From Zoogloea sp041904905 (GTDB lineage: Bacteria; Pseudomonadota; Gammaproteobacteria; Burkholderiales; Rhodocyclaceae): 34,788 bases of DNA. The position numbers and the translations under genes are program-made. The DNA is taken from NCBI RefSeq assembly GCF_041904905.1, contig NZ_JAYRMI010000040.1, positions 1 through 34,788 on the forward strand. The letters run 5' to 3'. The notes under the pieces were generated by a model. That model saw only the letters and a program-made list of their open reading frames with translations. It had not been told where the DNA came from and did no database searches. Positions 1-13,221 of this stretch are shown piece after piece; positions within the stretch are counted from its first letter, which is position 1, and every line of letters begins with the position of its first letter.

Positions 1-220
1 ATTCGGGCTTGTCCTCGCCTTCGGCGTAGCCCAGGTGATGGCTCAGCTCGGCCTGCAGCGCCCGCTCGATCAAGGCTTTCTTGATCCCGCGCATCACGTC
101 CTCGACCGCCCCCGCCGTCATCGGGCCTGTCACCACTTGATCGAGCCACTGCTGCGCGCCTTCCGGCAACACGGCTACAGGCGGCAGCGGTAACTTCTGT
201 TTCTTCCTTGGCATAACCAT
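1..220 (-). CDS. IS256-family transposase, N-terminal fragment (cut by window edge)
   Basis: About 73 codons are visible and the frame is open to the window edge. The protein would cut and paste, or copy, its own IS element. The translation runs from MVMPRKKQKLPLPP to the segment LIERALQAELSHHLGY followed by an acidic stretch. That segment is the signature of the N-terminal region of IS256/mutator transposases. The DDE catalytic residues lie outside the window. Two in-frame ATGs are possible, at 220 and 214. The Shine-Dalgarno GGAGGGA abuts the first, so the second has better spacing and may be the true start. Confidence 0.85.
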   Translation of the reverse strand, partial: MVMPRKKQKLPLPPVAVLPEGAQQWLDQVVTGPMTAGAVEDVMRGIKKALIERALQAELSHHLGYAEGEDKPE

Positions 221-270
221 TCCCTCCGGGTCTGATGTTATGCCTCAAACACAGAAATTCGGACAGACTC
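1..270 (-). mobile_element. IS256-family insertion sequence, one end only
   Basis: This is the 5' end of an IS256-family (mutator type) element transcribed leftwards; the rest lies outside the window. The transposase N-terminus is at 1-220. Just upstream, read on the minus strand from 270 down to 245, is a terminal-repeat-like sequence beginning GAGTCTGTCCG and continuing to TGTGTTTGA. From memory this matches the GTCCG...TGTGT pattern of IS256-family ends, which places the element boundary at about 270. The target duplication would be the 8-9 bases after 270, but the other end is not visible to confirm it. Confidence 0.75.
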
Positions 271-398
271 CCGCACCCACTCCCCGCCGGCCCCAGACGT
301 CGATCCGCGCCCGCCGCGGCAAGCACTCGGCGCGCGCGAAGCGTCAGTCTGCGCCGCAACCCATGATGTGCACGCCTGCAACGACGATGTTGCATGCC

Positions 399-650
399 CA
401 ACATCGACAATCGGCCCACCAAACCTTTATGTTGGGGCGTCAACATAAACAGTGCACGGCGCTAACCCTTATGTTGACGTCGCAACATAAAGGTTTCGAC
501 CGTCAACATAAACAGTTGACGCACCAACATGAAGCATTGGGCCGTCAACATAAGGGTTAGCGTCGTGCACAGAAAGGTTACGCGGCTCAACATAAGGGTT
601 GCGCCGGTCAACATGAAGGTTACGCAAGCCAACATGAACACTGGCCCATC
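399..650. repeat. Degenerate tandem array, 12 units of exactly 21 bp
   Basis: Units start at 399, 420, 441, 462, 483, 504, 525, 546, 567, 588, 609 and 630. The core CAACAT is at the first position of nine units (399, 441, 483, 504, 525, 546, 588, 609, 630) and is usually followed by AAGGGTT or AAAGGTT and a variable tail. The units at 420 and 462 carry the core inverted, as ATGTTG at 429 and 471, without breaking the 21-bp phase. Unit 567 has a decayed core. The inverted units form short hairpins with their right-hand neighbours. Because 21 is a multiple of three, open frames of heptapeptides appear on both strands: repeats of the RQHKQ type on plus and the TFML type on minus. I see no sound gene signals for either. 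Confidence 0.85.
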
Positions 651-773
651 GACGTAGGAGCCGGGCGCCATGGCCACCAGCAGGCGGTGGACCGGCTCGG
701 TGCCGGTCGCGTGGAGGTTGTGGTGGCTACGCAGGCGCGGCATCGAGCGGGCCGGCGTCAAGAAAGAAATCGC

Positions 774-4271
<3,498 letters not shown>

Positions 4272-4321
4272 CCCGCAATTTTACCTGCCGGCGGGCCGAT
4301 TCCGGCAGCCGGATTGCCCGC

Positions 4322-5443
4322 TCAGTGGCTGGCCGACTCCACCGACTTGCGCAGGCGCATCTGCAGCAGGATGTTGTCGGCCTGCACCTGCAGGGTGCGG
4401 GAACGCTCGATCCACACCGCCTGGTGGGTCTGGATGGCCTGGGCCAGCGCCTTCAGGGCGTCGCGGCGGGTGGTGGCGTAGTGCACCAGCTCGTCCCGTT
4501 GCCACTCGTAGTCGTCCGGCGCCTCGCGCCACGACAGGGCGGTGATCGCCCGCTCCCAGCGCGGGATGAAATCGTGCTCCAGCTTGTCGAGGGCGGTCGC
4601 CTCGGCGATCCGCTTCAGGCGCAGCGCCTCCATCAGCTCGGCCTGCTCCCGCAGGAGTTCCTGCTCCTCGAGGGCGAACTGGCGGATCGTCTGCTGATAG
4701 GCGTGACCCACCTCGTAGCTGCGCACCACCTGGGGCGCCCCCTTCCACAGCCAGCCCCCCAACGCCACCGCCAGACACAGGCTGCCCAGCACCTGCGGCG
4801 ACCGCCAGCGCACCGGGCGCTGCGACACCACCGGCTCGGCGAACGCCGCGCCCAGCAGCATGCCCCCCACCAGCCCGCCCAGGTGCGCCGCGTTGTCGAT
4901 GCCGGGAATCGAGAAACCGGCGAACAGCGAGTAGCCGATGAAACCCAGGGTGCCCGAGCGCATCTCCCGGAACACCTCGACCGGCACCGAGCCCCGCTGA
5001 CGCAGCAGATAGGCCAGCAGCGCGCCATACACGCCGAAGATCGCGCCGGACGCCCCCACACTCACCGGCCCCGGCTTCCACCACAGGCTGGCCGCGTTAC
5101 CCAGCAGGCCGGCGATCAGGTAGATGCTCAGGAACCCCGCCCGCCCGAACAGCCGCTCGACCACCTGCCCGGCCTGATGCAGCGCCAGCATGTTGAGCCC
5201 CACATGGAGCAGCCCCCCGTGCAGGAACAGTGCGGTGAAGAAACGCCACGTCTCGCCCTGTTGGACCAGCGGGGCGAAGTTGCCCCCCAGCCGGATCAGC
5301 AGGTCGGACGGAATCTGCGTGAGGTTGCGCGACACGACCGCCAGCAGCGCGAAGACCAGCACGTTGATCGCCACCAGCGCGCGGGTCACATCGGCCCGCG
5401 GAACCCGCGAGAACAGGACGTTGATGAATGTGTCGTAGTTCAA
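4322..5443 (-). CDS. Rhomboid-family intramembrane serine protease with C-terminal helical extension
   Basis: A 373-aa membrane protease predicted to cut single-pass membrane proteins within the bilayer. The rhomboid core spans residues 20-205: the HGGLLHVGLNM segment (H75, H80, N84), the catalytic serine in GASGAIFG (S132) and the catalytic histidine in AAHLGG (H187). One further membrane segment lies at about 214-235. A hydrophilic, charge-rich, probably helical tail of about 130 residues follows and is unusual for a minimal rhomboid. The start appears to be TTG at 5443 (MNYDT), because no in-frame ATG or GTG precedes the core. A TATAAT sits on the minus strand at 5478-5473, which gives a short leader. 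The target is unknown. Confidence 0.93.
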   Translation of the reverse strand: MNYDTFINVLFSRVPRADVTRALVAINVLVFALLAVVSRNLTQIPSDLLIRLGGNFAPLVQQGETWRFFTALFLHGGLLHVGLNMLALHQAGQVVERLFGRAGFLSIYLIAGLLGNAASLWWKPGPVSVGASGAIFGVYGALLAYLLRQRGSVPVEVFREMRSGTLGFIGYSLFAGFSIPGIDNAAHLGGLVGGMLLGAAFAEPVVSQRPVRWRSPQVLGSLCLAVALGGWLWKGAPQVVRSYEVGHAYQQTIRQFALEEQELLREQAELMEALRLKRIAEATALDKLEHDFIPRWERAITALSWREAPDDYEWQRDELVHYATTRRDALKALAQAIQTHQAVWIERSRTLQVQADNILLQMRLRKSVESASH

Positions 5444-5472
5444 GAAAGCGAAACCCGTGGAGGGAAGCCCGG

Positions 5473-5478
5473 ATTATA
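5473..5478 (-). promoter_or_regulatory. Candidate -10 box for the rhomboid gene
   Basis: A perfect TATAAT on the minus strand lies 30 bp upstream of the TTG start. No convincing -35 is seen at 16-18 bp spacing. Confidence 0.4.
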
Positions 5479-5608
5479 CGCAGGCCGGCGGGCGCCGCGC
5501 CCGGGCCGTGACCGCGCGCCGACGGCCTCGCGCGCTTACAGGATGCCGACGCCGGGCAAAACCGTTAAGATGCGCCCACAAGAAGCCAATAATGTCGCGC
5601 CGGACACC

Positions 5609-6652
5609 ATGATCCACGTCCTCAAGCATGTCGAATCCATCACCCAGCACCGGGATCGGGCCCTGCTCGAACTGGGCGTCGCATCGGCGCTGTTCGAGCT
5701 GGTGAAGGCTCGGGAGGTGAACCTTCACAAGATTGTCGGCGAAGGCGATGCCCGCGCCCTCGAACAGGTCACCCACGTGGGCACCGATGGCGTTCGCTAC
5801 GCAACGGAAGCGGAGATCGACGACAGCCAGCCGATCAGCGCCCGGCCGGAGATCCTGGCCTGCGTCGAGAACTCCCAGATCGTGCGGCGCGAACACCCCG
5901 AATCGGGCGCCTTCGTTCATTGCTTCCCGATCAGCGTGGACAGGCGCGTGCTGGGCGTGCTCGAGGTCTCGTGCGCCCAACCGCTCTCCGAAGACGACCT
6001 GGGCACGGCCGAAGGTTTTCTGGGCCTCTATCGCAACTACCTGAGCCTGCTCGACTACAGCGAGCGGGACACCCTCACCGGCATGCTCAACCGCAAGACC
6101 TTCGACGAGAGCCTGTCGAAGATCCTCGGTGGGATGGCCGCGATCCGCGCCGCCGAAAACGATTCCGCCCCCACCCGCCGCCGACGTCAGCAGGACGAAG
6201 GCACCTACTGGCTGGCGGTGGTGGATGTGGACCACTTCAAGCGCATCAACGACCAGTTCGGCCATCTGTACGGCGACGAGGTGCTGATTCTTCTGGCCCG
6301 CATCATGCGCGAGAGCTTCCGTCACCAGGACAAGCTCTTCCGTTTCGGCGGCGAGGAGTTCGTGGTCACCCTGCGGGCCACCTCCGAGGACGAAGTGCGG
6401 GCAGCCCTCGAGCGCTTCCGGATGGCGGTCGAGGGCTACAGCTTCCCCCAGGTCGGACGGGTGACGGTGAGCGCCGGCTACACCCACATCAGCACCTCCG
6501 ACACGATCCCGGAGATCGTCGGGCGGGCCGACGAGGCGCTGTACGTGGCCAAGGAGAACGGCCGCAACCAGATCGCCAGCTACGAAGCTGCGCTCAACGC
6601 GGGCAAGGTGACCGTGCGCGACAAACCCGACAGCGACATCGAACTGTTCTGA
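5609..6652 (+). CDS. Diguanylate cyclase (GAF-like sensor plus GGDEF domain)
   Basis: A 347-aa protein predicted to make cyclic di-GMP from two GTP. Residues 1-150 form a soluble sensory region of GAF-like character with no membrane segment. The GGDEF domain begins at about 155 (DYSERDTLTGMLNRKTF). The active-site motif is GGEEF at 247-251. An inhibitory product-binding site, RHQD, stands five residues upstream at 238-241, so feedback inhibition is expected. A basic insert, TRRRRQQ, lies between the first GGDEF helices. The start is uncertain: ATG 5609 was chosen because TAAGAT at 5566-5571 looks like a -10 box. In-frame ATGs at 5570 and 5543 would lengthen the protein by 13 or 22 residues. 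None has a strong ribosome-binding site. It is divergent from the rhomboid gene. Confidence 0.92.
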   Translation: MIHVLKHVESITQHRDRALLELGVASALFELVKAREVNLHKIVGEGDARALEQVTHVGTDGVRYATEAEIDDSQPISARPEILACVENSQIVRREHPESGAFVHCFPISVDRRVLGVLEVSCAQPLSEDDLGTAEGFLGLYRNYLSLLDYSERDTLTGMLNRKTFDESLSKILGGMAAIRAAENDSAPTRRRRQQDEGTYWLAVVDVDHFKRINDQFGHLYGDEVLILLARIMRESFRHQDKLFRFGGEEFVVTLRATSEDEVRAALERFRMAVEGYSFPQVGRVTVSAGYTHISTSDTIPEIVGRADEALYVAKENGRNQIASYEAALNAGKVTVRDKPDSDIELF

Positions 6653-6675
6653 ACGGGCCCGACGGCCCGTTTTTT
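6653..6675 (+). terminator. Rho-independent terminator of the diguanylate cyclase gene
   Basis: The 7-bp GC-rich stem ACGGGCC/GGCCCGT (6653-6659 with 6664-6670) has a 4-nt loop and runs into a T tract at 6670-6675. It lies directly behind the stop codon and immediately before the stop of the convergent minus-strand gene. Confidence 0.9.
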
Positions 6676-7071
6676 CTAACGACCCGCGGCTTGGGCGGGC
6701 AGATCCTTCAGCGCCTGCTTGCGCTCCCCGTCGGCGGCGAAGATCAGCGCCTGCTGCTCGTCGGTGAGCGGCGCCTTCAGGTCGCGCTCCAGCGAGTTGT
6801 AGATCCGCGCCAGACGGTCGGTAAGCCGCCCCTTGGCGGGAATCGCGCGCACCACCTGGTCGTGGGTGGCGCCGGTGATGCTCATCACCTTCTGGATGAA
6901 GGCCTCCTCGATGCGGCGGGTCTCGGCCTGCATGAACGCCACCTGCCCCGGGGTGAGCACGGCAGGGGTCGGCGGCGGAAGCGGCTGTGCAGCCCCGACA
7001 GCGCCCGGCGCGAGGGACAGGGACAGGAACAGGGCCAGTGCGGCGACGGAGAGCGGAATGGCAGGTTTCAT
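6676..7071 (-). CDS. Small secreted protein with two LTxxQ motifs
   Basis: A 131-aa protein with a classical signal peptide (residues 1 to about 26, ending GAVGA) and a proline-rich linker. The predicted helical body carries two LTxxQ motifs, LTPGQ at 39-43 and LTDEQ at 102-106. LTxxQ pairs mark the periplasmic Spy/CpxP group of chaperone or stress-sensor proteins, and the length also fits. The rest of the sequence does not let me assign it firmly. Its ATG overlaps the TGA of the upstream oxidoreductase (ATGA at 7071-7068), so translation is coupled. A quinone oxidoreductase partner is unusual for this group. Confidence 0.8.
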   Translation of the reverse strand: MKPAIPLSVAALALFLSLSLAPGAVGAAQPLPPPTPAVLTPGQVAFMQAETRRIEEAFIQKVMSITGATHDQVVRAIPAKGRLTDRLARIYNSLERDLKAPLTDEQQALIFAADGERKQALKDLPAQAAGR

Positions 7072-8048
7072 GATCGCGGTAGCAAGACGGTCGAACCGAC
7101 GGTGCGCCGGGCTTCGAGTTCGCGGTGGGCCTCGGCGGCATCCTTGAGCGGATAGCGCTGGTTGATCGACAGGCGGACCTGCCCGGAGGCCACCACGTCG
7201 AAGAGTTCGTCGGACATCGCCAGCAGGTCTTCCCGCCGGGCGATGTAATGGAACAGGGTCGGACGGGTCAGGAACAGGGAGCCCATCTTCGCGAGCAGCG
7301 CCGGCTCGAAGGCCGGCACCGGCCCGGACGCGTTGCCGAAGGTGACCATCACCCCCAGCGGCCGCAGGCAGGCCAGGGAATCCATGAAGGTGTCCCTGCC
7401 GATGGAATCGTAAACCACCGGCACGCCTTCGCCCCCGGTAATTTCGCGCACCCGCGCCGAAACCGTTTCGCGGGTGTAAACGATGGTGTGGTCGCAGCCA
7501 TGCCGACGGGCGACCTCGGCCTTCGCGTCGGAGCCGACCGTGCCGATCACCGTGGCGCCCAGAGCCTTCGCCCACTGGCAGGCGATGAGCCCCACTCCGC
7601 CGGCGGCGGCGTGGATCAGCACGGTGTCGCCGGGCTGGACCCGGTAGGTGCGCCGCAGCAGATATTGGGCAGTGAGCCCCTGCATCATCATCGCGGCGCC
7701 CTGTTCGAAGCTGAGGCTGTCGGGCAGCGTCACCAGCAGCGCGGCGGCGATGTTGCGGCGCTCGGCATAGGCCCCGAGGGGGCCGCCCACGTAGGCCACC
7801 CGGTCGCCGGGTGCAAAGCCGGTGACGCCTTCGCCGACGGCCTCGACCACGCCGGCCGCCTCCTGGCCCAGCCCGGATGGCAGCGGCACCGGGTAGAGCC
7901 CGGCACGGTGATAGGTGTCGATGTAATTGACGCCGACCGCCTCGTGGCGGATGCGGACTTCGCCGGCGGCAGGCGGCGGGAGATCGGCCTCGACCCATTG
8001 CAGGACGTCGGGGCCGCCGATGCGGTCGAAACGGATCAGGCCGGTCAT
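7068..8048 (-). CDS. qorA: NADPH:quinone oxidoreductase, zinc-free MDR family
   Basis: A 326-aa cytoplasmic medium-chain dehydrogenase/reductase of the quinone reductase type. It has the N-terminal GroES-like fold (VGVNYIDTYHRAGLYP, then LPSGLGQEAAGVVEAVG) and the nucleotide-binding motif AAAGGVGLIACQWAK. The zinc ligands of alcohol dehydrogenases are absent. Expected role: one-step reduction of quinones or enones with NADPH. The start is ATG 8048, preceded by GAGGTGA at good spacing; an upstream in-frame extension lacks such a signal. It overlaps the small LTxxQ gene by four bases. maeB lies 109 bp upstream on the same strand, with a strong hairpin between them. Confidence 0.93.
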   Translation of the reverse strand: MTGLIRFDRIGGPDVLQWVEADLPPPAAGEVRIRHEAVGVNYIDTYHRAGLYPVPLPSGLGQEAAGVVEAVGEGVTGFAPGDRVAYVGGPLGAYAERRNIAAALLVTLPDSLSFEQGAAMMMQGLTAQYLLRRTYRVQPGDTVLIHAAAGGVGLIACQWAKALGATVIGTVGSDAKAEVARRHGCDHTIVYTRETVSARVREITGGEGVPVVYDSIGRDTFMDSLACLRPLGVMVTFGNASGPVPAFEPALLAKMGSLFLTRPTLFHYIARREDLLAMSDELFDVVASGQVRLSINQRYPLKDAAEAHRELEARRTVGSTVLLPRS

Positions 8049-8106
8049 GGCGTCACCTCGCGGAACAACGTGGGGGACGATTGTACCGGAGGTGCGCGGC
8101 CGTCGT

Positions 8107-8143
8107 CCCCCCGGCCGGCGCGGATATCGCACCGACCGGGGGG
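8107..8143 (-). terminator. Strong GC hairpin between maeB and the quinone reductase gene
   Basis: A 12-bp stem (8107-8118 with 8132-8143; one G-U pair in RNA) closes on a 13-nt loop. There is no T tract, so it may act as an attenuator, a pause site or an RNA-stability element rather than a classical terminator. Confidence 0.45.
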
Positions 8144-8157
8144 CGCGCTGCCGGGGA

Positions 8158-10446
<2,289 letters not shown>

Positions 10447-10784
10447 GTTCTATCTCTACTAAAAAATGGTCCGACCCCTCCCCGCAAGGCAAACGGCCAA
10501 GCGGGCAAGGAGCACAAACCCTGCTGCACACGGAAGTCTGTAAGCGTCTTGGATGCCCTGAAACGGGCATTTGCATGGTCTGACGGCCGGGTGCGATTGA
10601 CGCCTGCGCCTGGCCGGAGTTCCGTCGCCGGGAGGGGGCAACGAAGACTGCAGATTTTTCTTGTCGGGCGAGTTTAACCGACGAGGCGCATTTTCGCACC
10701 CCTCGTAATTAGGGCGGACCCGCATTGCGTGGCACAATCGCGGCCAGTCATAACACAGGCACCAGAGATCAGAGGGAAGAGACG
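10447..10784. other. Divergent intergenic region between maeB and the ParA-type gene
   Basis: No gene is supported in these 338 bp. It must hold the promoters of both divergent genes. CACAAT at 10733-10738 is a possible -10 for the plus-strand gene, without a clear -35. I see no riboswitch or strong inverted repeat. Confidence 0.6.
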
Positions 10785-11552
10785 ATGCGACGAGTGGTGT
10801 TCAACCAGAAGGGCGGCGTGGGCAAATCCACCATCACCTGCAACCTCGCGGCGATCAGCGCCGCCAACGGCCTGCGCACGCTGGTGGTGGATCTGGACCC
10901 GCAAGGCAACTCCACCCACTATCTGCTCGGCAACGGCGCCGACAACGCCGACGACACCGTCGCCGGGCTGTTCGAGCAGACCCTGAACTTCAAGTTCAAC
11001 CCCAAGAAGACCGCCGAGTTCGTCCAGCCCACGCCCTTCGCCAATCTGTCGATCCTCCCGTCCCACCCGGATCTCGAAGAACTCCAGGGCAAGCTCGAAT
11101 CCCGCTACAAGATCTTCAAGCTGCGCGACGCGCTGGACGAGCTCGCCGACGACTTCGACGCGGTGTTCATCGACACCCCGCCGGCCCTCAACTTCTTCAC
11201 CCGCTCGGCGCTGATCGCCACCCGGCTGTGCCTGATCCCCTTCGACTGCGACGACTTCTCGCGCCGGGCGCTCTACGCGCTGCTCGAGAACGTCCAGGAG
11301 ATCAAGGCCGACCACAACCGCGATCTGGAAGTCGAAGGCATCGTCGTCAACCAGTTCCAGCCCCGCGCCAGCCTGCCGCAAAAGCTGGTGCAGGAACTCA
11401 TCGACGAAGGCCTGCCGATCTTCAAGACCTACCTCTCCAGCTCGATCAAGATCCGCGAAAGCCACGAACAGGCCAAGCCGATGATCCACCTCGACCCCAG
11501 GCACAAGCTGGCCCAGGAATTCACCGCCCTGCACGCCGAACTGCGCCGCTAA
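10785..11552 (+). CDS. ParA/MinD-family ATPase, orphan
   Basis: A 255-aa deviant-Walker ATPase. It shows KGGVGKST at residues 9-16 (P-loop with signature lysine), VDLDPQGNSTH at about 38-48, and the Walker B-like FIDTPPALN. Family members position DNA or protein complexes by ATP-driven dimer gradients on the nucleoid. No parB gene or other obvious partner follows. The next gene, 124 bp on, is a membrane acyltransferase. The start is ATG 10785, behind AGAGGGAAGAG. An upstream in-frame GTG-type extension is less likely. The partner and cargo are unknown; localisation of a surface or storage complex is only a guess. Confidence 0.9.
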   Translation: MRRVVFNQKGGVGKSTITCNLAAISAANGLRTLVVDLDPQGNSTHYLLGNGADNADDTVAGLFEQTLNFKFNPKKTAEFVQPTPFANLSILPSHPDLEELQGKLESRYKIFKLRDALDELADDFDAVFIDTPPALNFFTRSALIATRLCLIPFDCDDFSRRALYALLENVQEIKADHNRDLEVEGIVVNQFQPRASLPQKLVQELIDEGLPIFKTYLSSSIKIRESHEQAKPMIHLDPRHKLAQEFTALHAELRR

Positions 11553-11591
11553 GGCCGCGCGCCGTCGCACGGCGGCGTGACATATCTTTCA

Positions 11592-11609
11592 TTGCGGCAC
11601 CTGCCGCAA
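11592..11609. promoter_or_regulatory. Perfect palindrome upstream of the MBOAT gene
   Basis: The arms TTGCGGCA and TGCCGCAA are exact inverted repeats separated by two bases. No T tract follows. It lies 67 bp before the acyltransferase start and 40 bp after the ParA gene stop, so it could be an operator or a weak terminator. Confidence 0.4.
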
Positions 11610-11676
11610 CAGCGCGGCGCACTCAAAACGGATAAGCTGCGCCCGGTCGAATCACGGGCGCGGCCCGCACGCACGC

Positions 11677-13221
11677 ATGCTGTTCAACTCCTACGCCTTC
11701 CTGCTGGCCTACCTGCCCGTCACCCTGCTGGGCTTCTTCATTTTTGGCCGCAGCGGCAAGCAGGCCGGCGCGGCGTGGCTGGCCGCGTGCTCGCTGTTCT
11801 TCTACGCCTGGTGGGATTACCGCTACCTGGCCCTGCTGCTGGCCTCGATCTGCGCCAATTACCTGGCCGGCGGCTTCATCGCCCGCCGCGCCGGCAGCGC
11901 CGAAGGGCGCCGGGCCCTCACGCTGGCGGTGATCGTCAATCTGGCGCTGCTGGGCTACTACAAGTACGCCGACTTCTTCCTCTCCAGCACCAACGCCCTG
12001 CTGGGCACCGACTGGCCGATCCTCGGGATCGTCCTGCCCATCGGGATCTCCTTCTTCACCTTCACCCAGATCGCCTTCCTCGCCGACGCCTACGCCGGCA
12101 AGGTCACCGAATACCGCTTCATCTACTACGTCCTGTTCGTCACCTACTTCCCGCACCTCATCGCCGGCCCGGTGCTGCACCACAAGGAGATGATGCCCCA
12201 GTTCGACGAGGACAAGAATTACCGCCCCCACGCCGCCAACTTCGCCATCGGCCTCACCATCTTCGCCATCGGCCTGGCCAAGAAGGTCCTGATCGCCGAC
12301 ACCCTGGCCGGCTACGCGGCGCCGGTCTTCGCGCCCGACGCCGACGCCCCCACCCTGCTCAACGCCTGGGGCGGCGCCCTGGCCTACACCTTCCAGCTCT
12401 ACTTCGACTTCTCGGGCTACTCCGACATGGCCATCGGCCTGTCGCGGATGTTCGGGGTGCGCCTGCCGCTCAACTTCAACTCGCCCTACAAGTCGCGCAA
12501 CATCACCGAGTTCTGGCGCCGCTGGCACATGACCCTTTCGCGCTTCCTGCGCGACTACCTCTACATCCCCCTGGGCGGCAACCGCCACGGGCGCCTCCGC
12601 CGCCACCTCAACCTGCTCACCACCATGGTGCTGGGCGGCCTGTGGCACGGCGCGGGCTGGAACTTCGTGATCTGGGGCGCGCTGCACGGTGGCTTCCTGG
12701 TCATCAACCACGCCTGGCAGGATGCCTGCCGCCGGCTGCCGGTGCGCCTGCCGGCCGGCCTGGGGCGGGTGCTCGGGGTGACCCTCACCTTCGTCTGCGT
12801 GGTGATCGCCTGGGTGTACTTCCGGGCGCCCGACCTCGCCACCGCCAACCGGGTGCTTGCCGGCATGCTCGGCCAGTTCGGCACCAGCCTGCCCGAGCCC
12901 ATCCTGTCCCGCCTCGGCCCGCTGAAGGCTGTCGCCGACAGCCTGGGCATCGGCGTCAGCCTGGGTGGCGGCGCGGCCTTCGTCGAAACCTGGGTGTGGA
13001 TCGCGGTCGGCGCCCTGGTGGCCTTCCTGGCGCCCAACACCCAGGAGATCATGGGCCGCTTCGACCCCGCCCTGCCGGAGGACAGCCGCCGCCCCCAGGC
13101 CGTGGCCCGCCGCCTTGCCTGGCAACCGACCCGCCGCCACGCCCTCGTCACCGGCCTGCTGTTCGCCATCGGCGTGCTGGCGCTCTCGCGCCCCACCGAA
13201 TTCCTGTACTTCCAGTTCTGA
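11677..13221 (+). CDS. MBOAT-family membrane O-acyltransferase (AlgI-like)
   Basis: A 514-aa polytopic inner-membrane protein of about 10-12 hydrophobic segments. Family motifs are EFWRRWHMTLSRFLRDYLY (E278 to about 296, including H284) and the catalytic-histidine segment GGLWHGAGWN (H324). AlgI/DltB-type members pass acetyl groups across the membrane for O-acetylation of a periplasmic polysaccharide. The next gene, an SGNH-like protein, overlaps the stop by one base, which is the usual AlgI plus AlgJ/X-type pairing. No alginate genes are present, so the polysaccharide is unknown. The start at ATG 11677 lacks a clear ribosome-binding site. Confidence 0.95.
   Translation: MLFNSYAFLLAYLPVTLLGFFIFGRSGKQAGAAWLAACSLFFYAWWDYRYLALLLASICANYLAGGFIARRAGSAEGRRALTLAVIVNLALLGYYKYADFFLSSTNALLGTDWPILGIVLPIGISFFTFTQIAFLADAYAGKVTEYRFIYYVLFVTYFPHLIAGPVLHHKEMMPQFDEDKNYRPHAANFAIGLTIFAIGLAKKVLIADTLAGYAAPVFAPDADAPTLLNAWGGALAYTFQLYFDFSGYSDMAIGLSRMFGVRLPLNFNSPYKSRNITEFWRRWHMTLSRFLRDYLYIPLGGNRHGRLRRHLNLLTTMVLGGLWHGAGWNFVIWGALHGGFLVINHAWQDACRRLPVRLPAGLGRVLGVTLTFVCVVIAWVYFRAPDLATANRVLAGMLGQFGTSLPEPILSRLGPLKAVADSLGIGVSLGGGAAFVETWVWIAVGALVAFLAPNTQEIMGRFDPALPEDSRRPQAVARRLAWQPTRRHALVTGLLFAIGVLALSRPTEFLYFQF

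Noticed and set aside
399..650. Possible CRISPR array
   Set aside because: The period is only 21 bp, cores are degenerate, there are no spacers of 30 or so bp, and no cas genes are in the window.
240..761. Heptapeptide-repeat open frames on both strands (RQHKQ-type and TFML-type)
   Set aside because: They follow from the 21-bp period. Two inverted units break the peptide pattern, and neither frame has convincing start signals. Kept as a DNA repeat.
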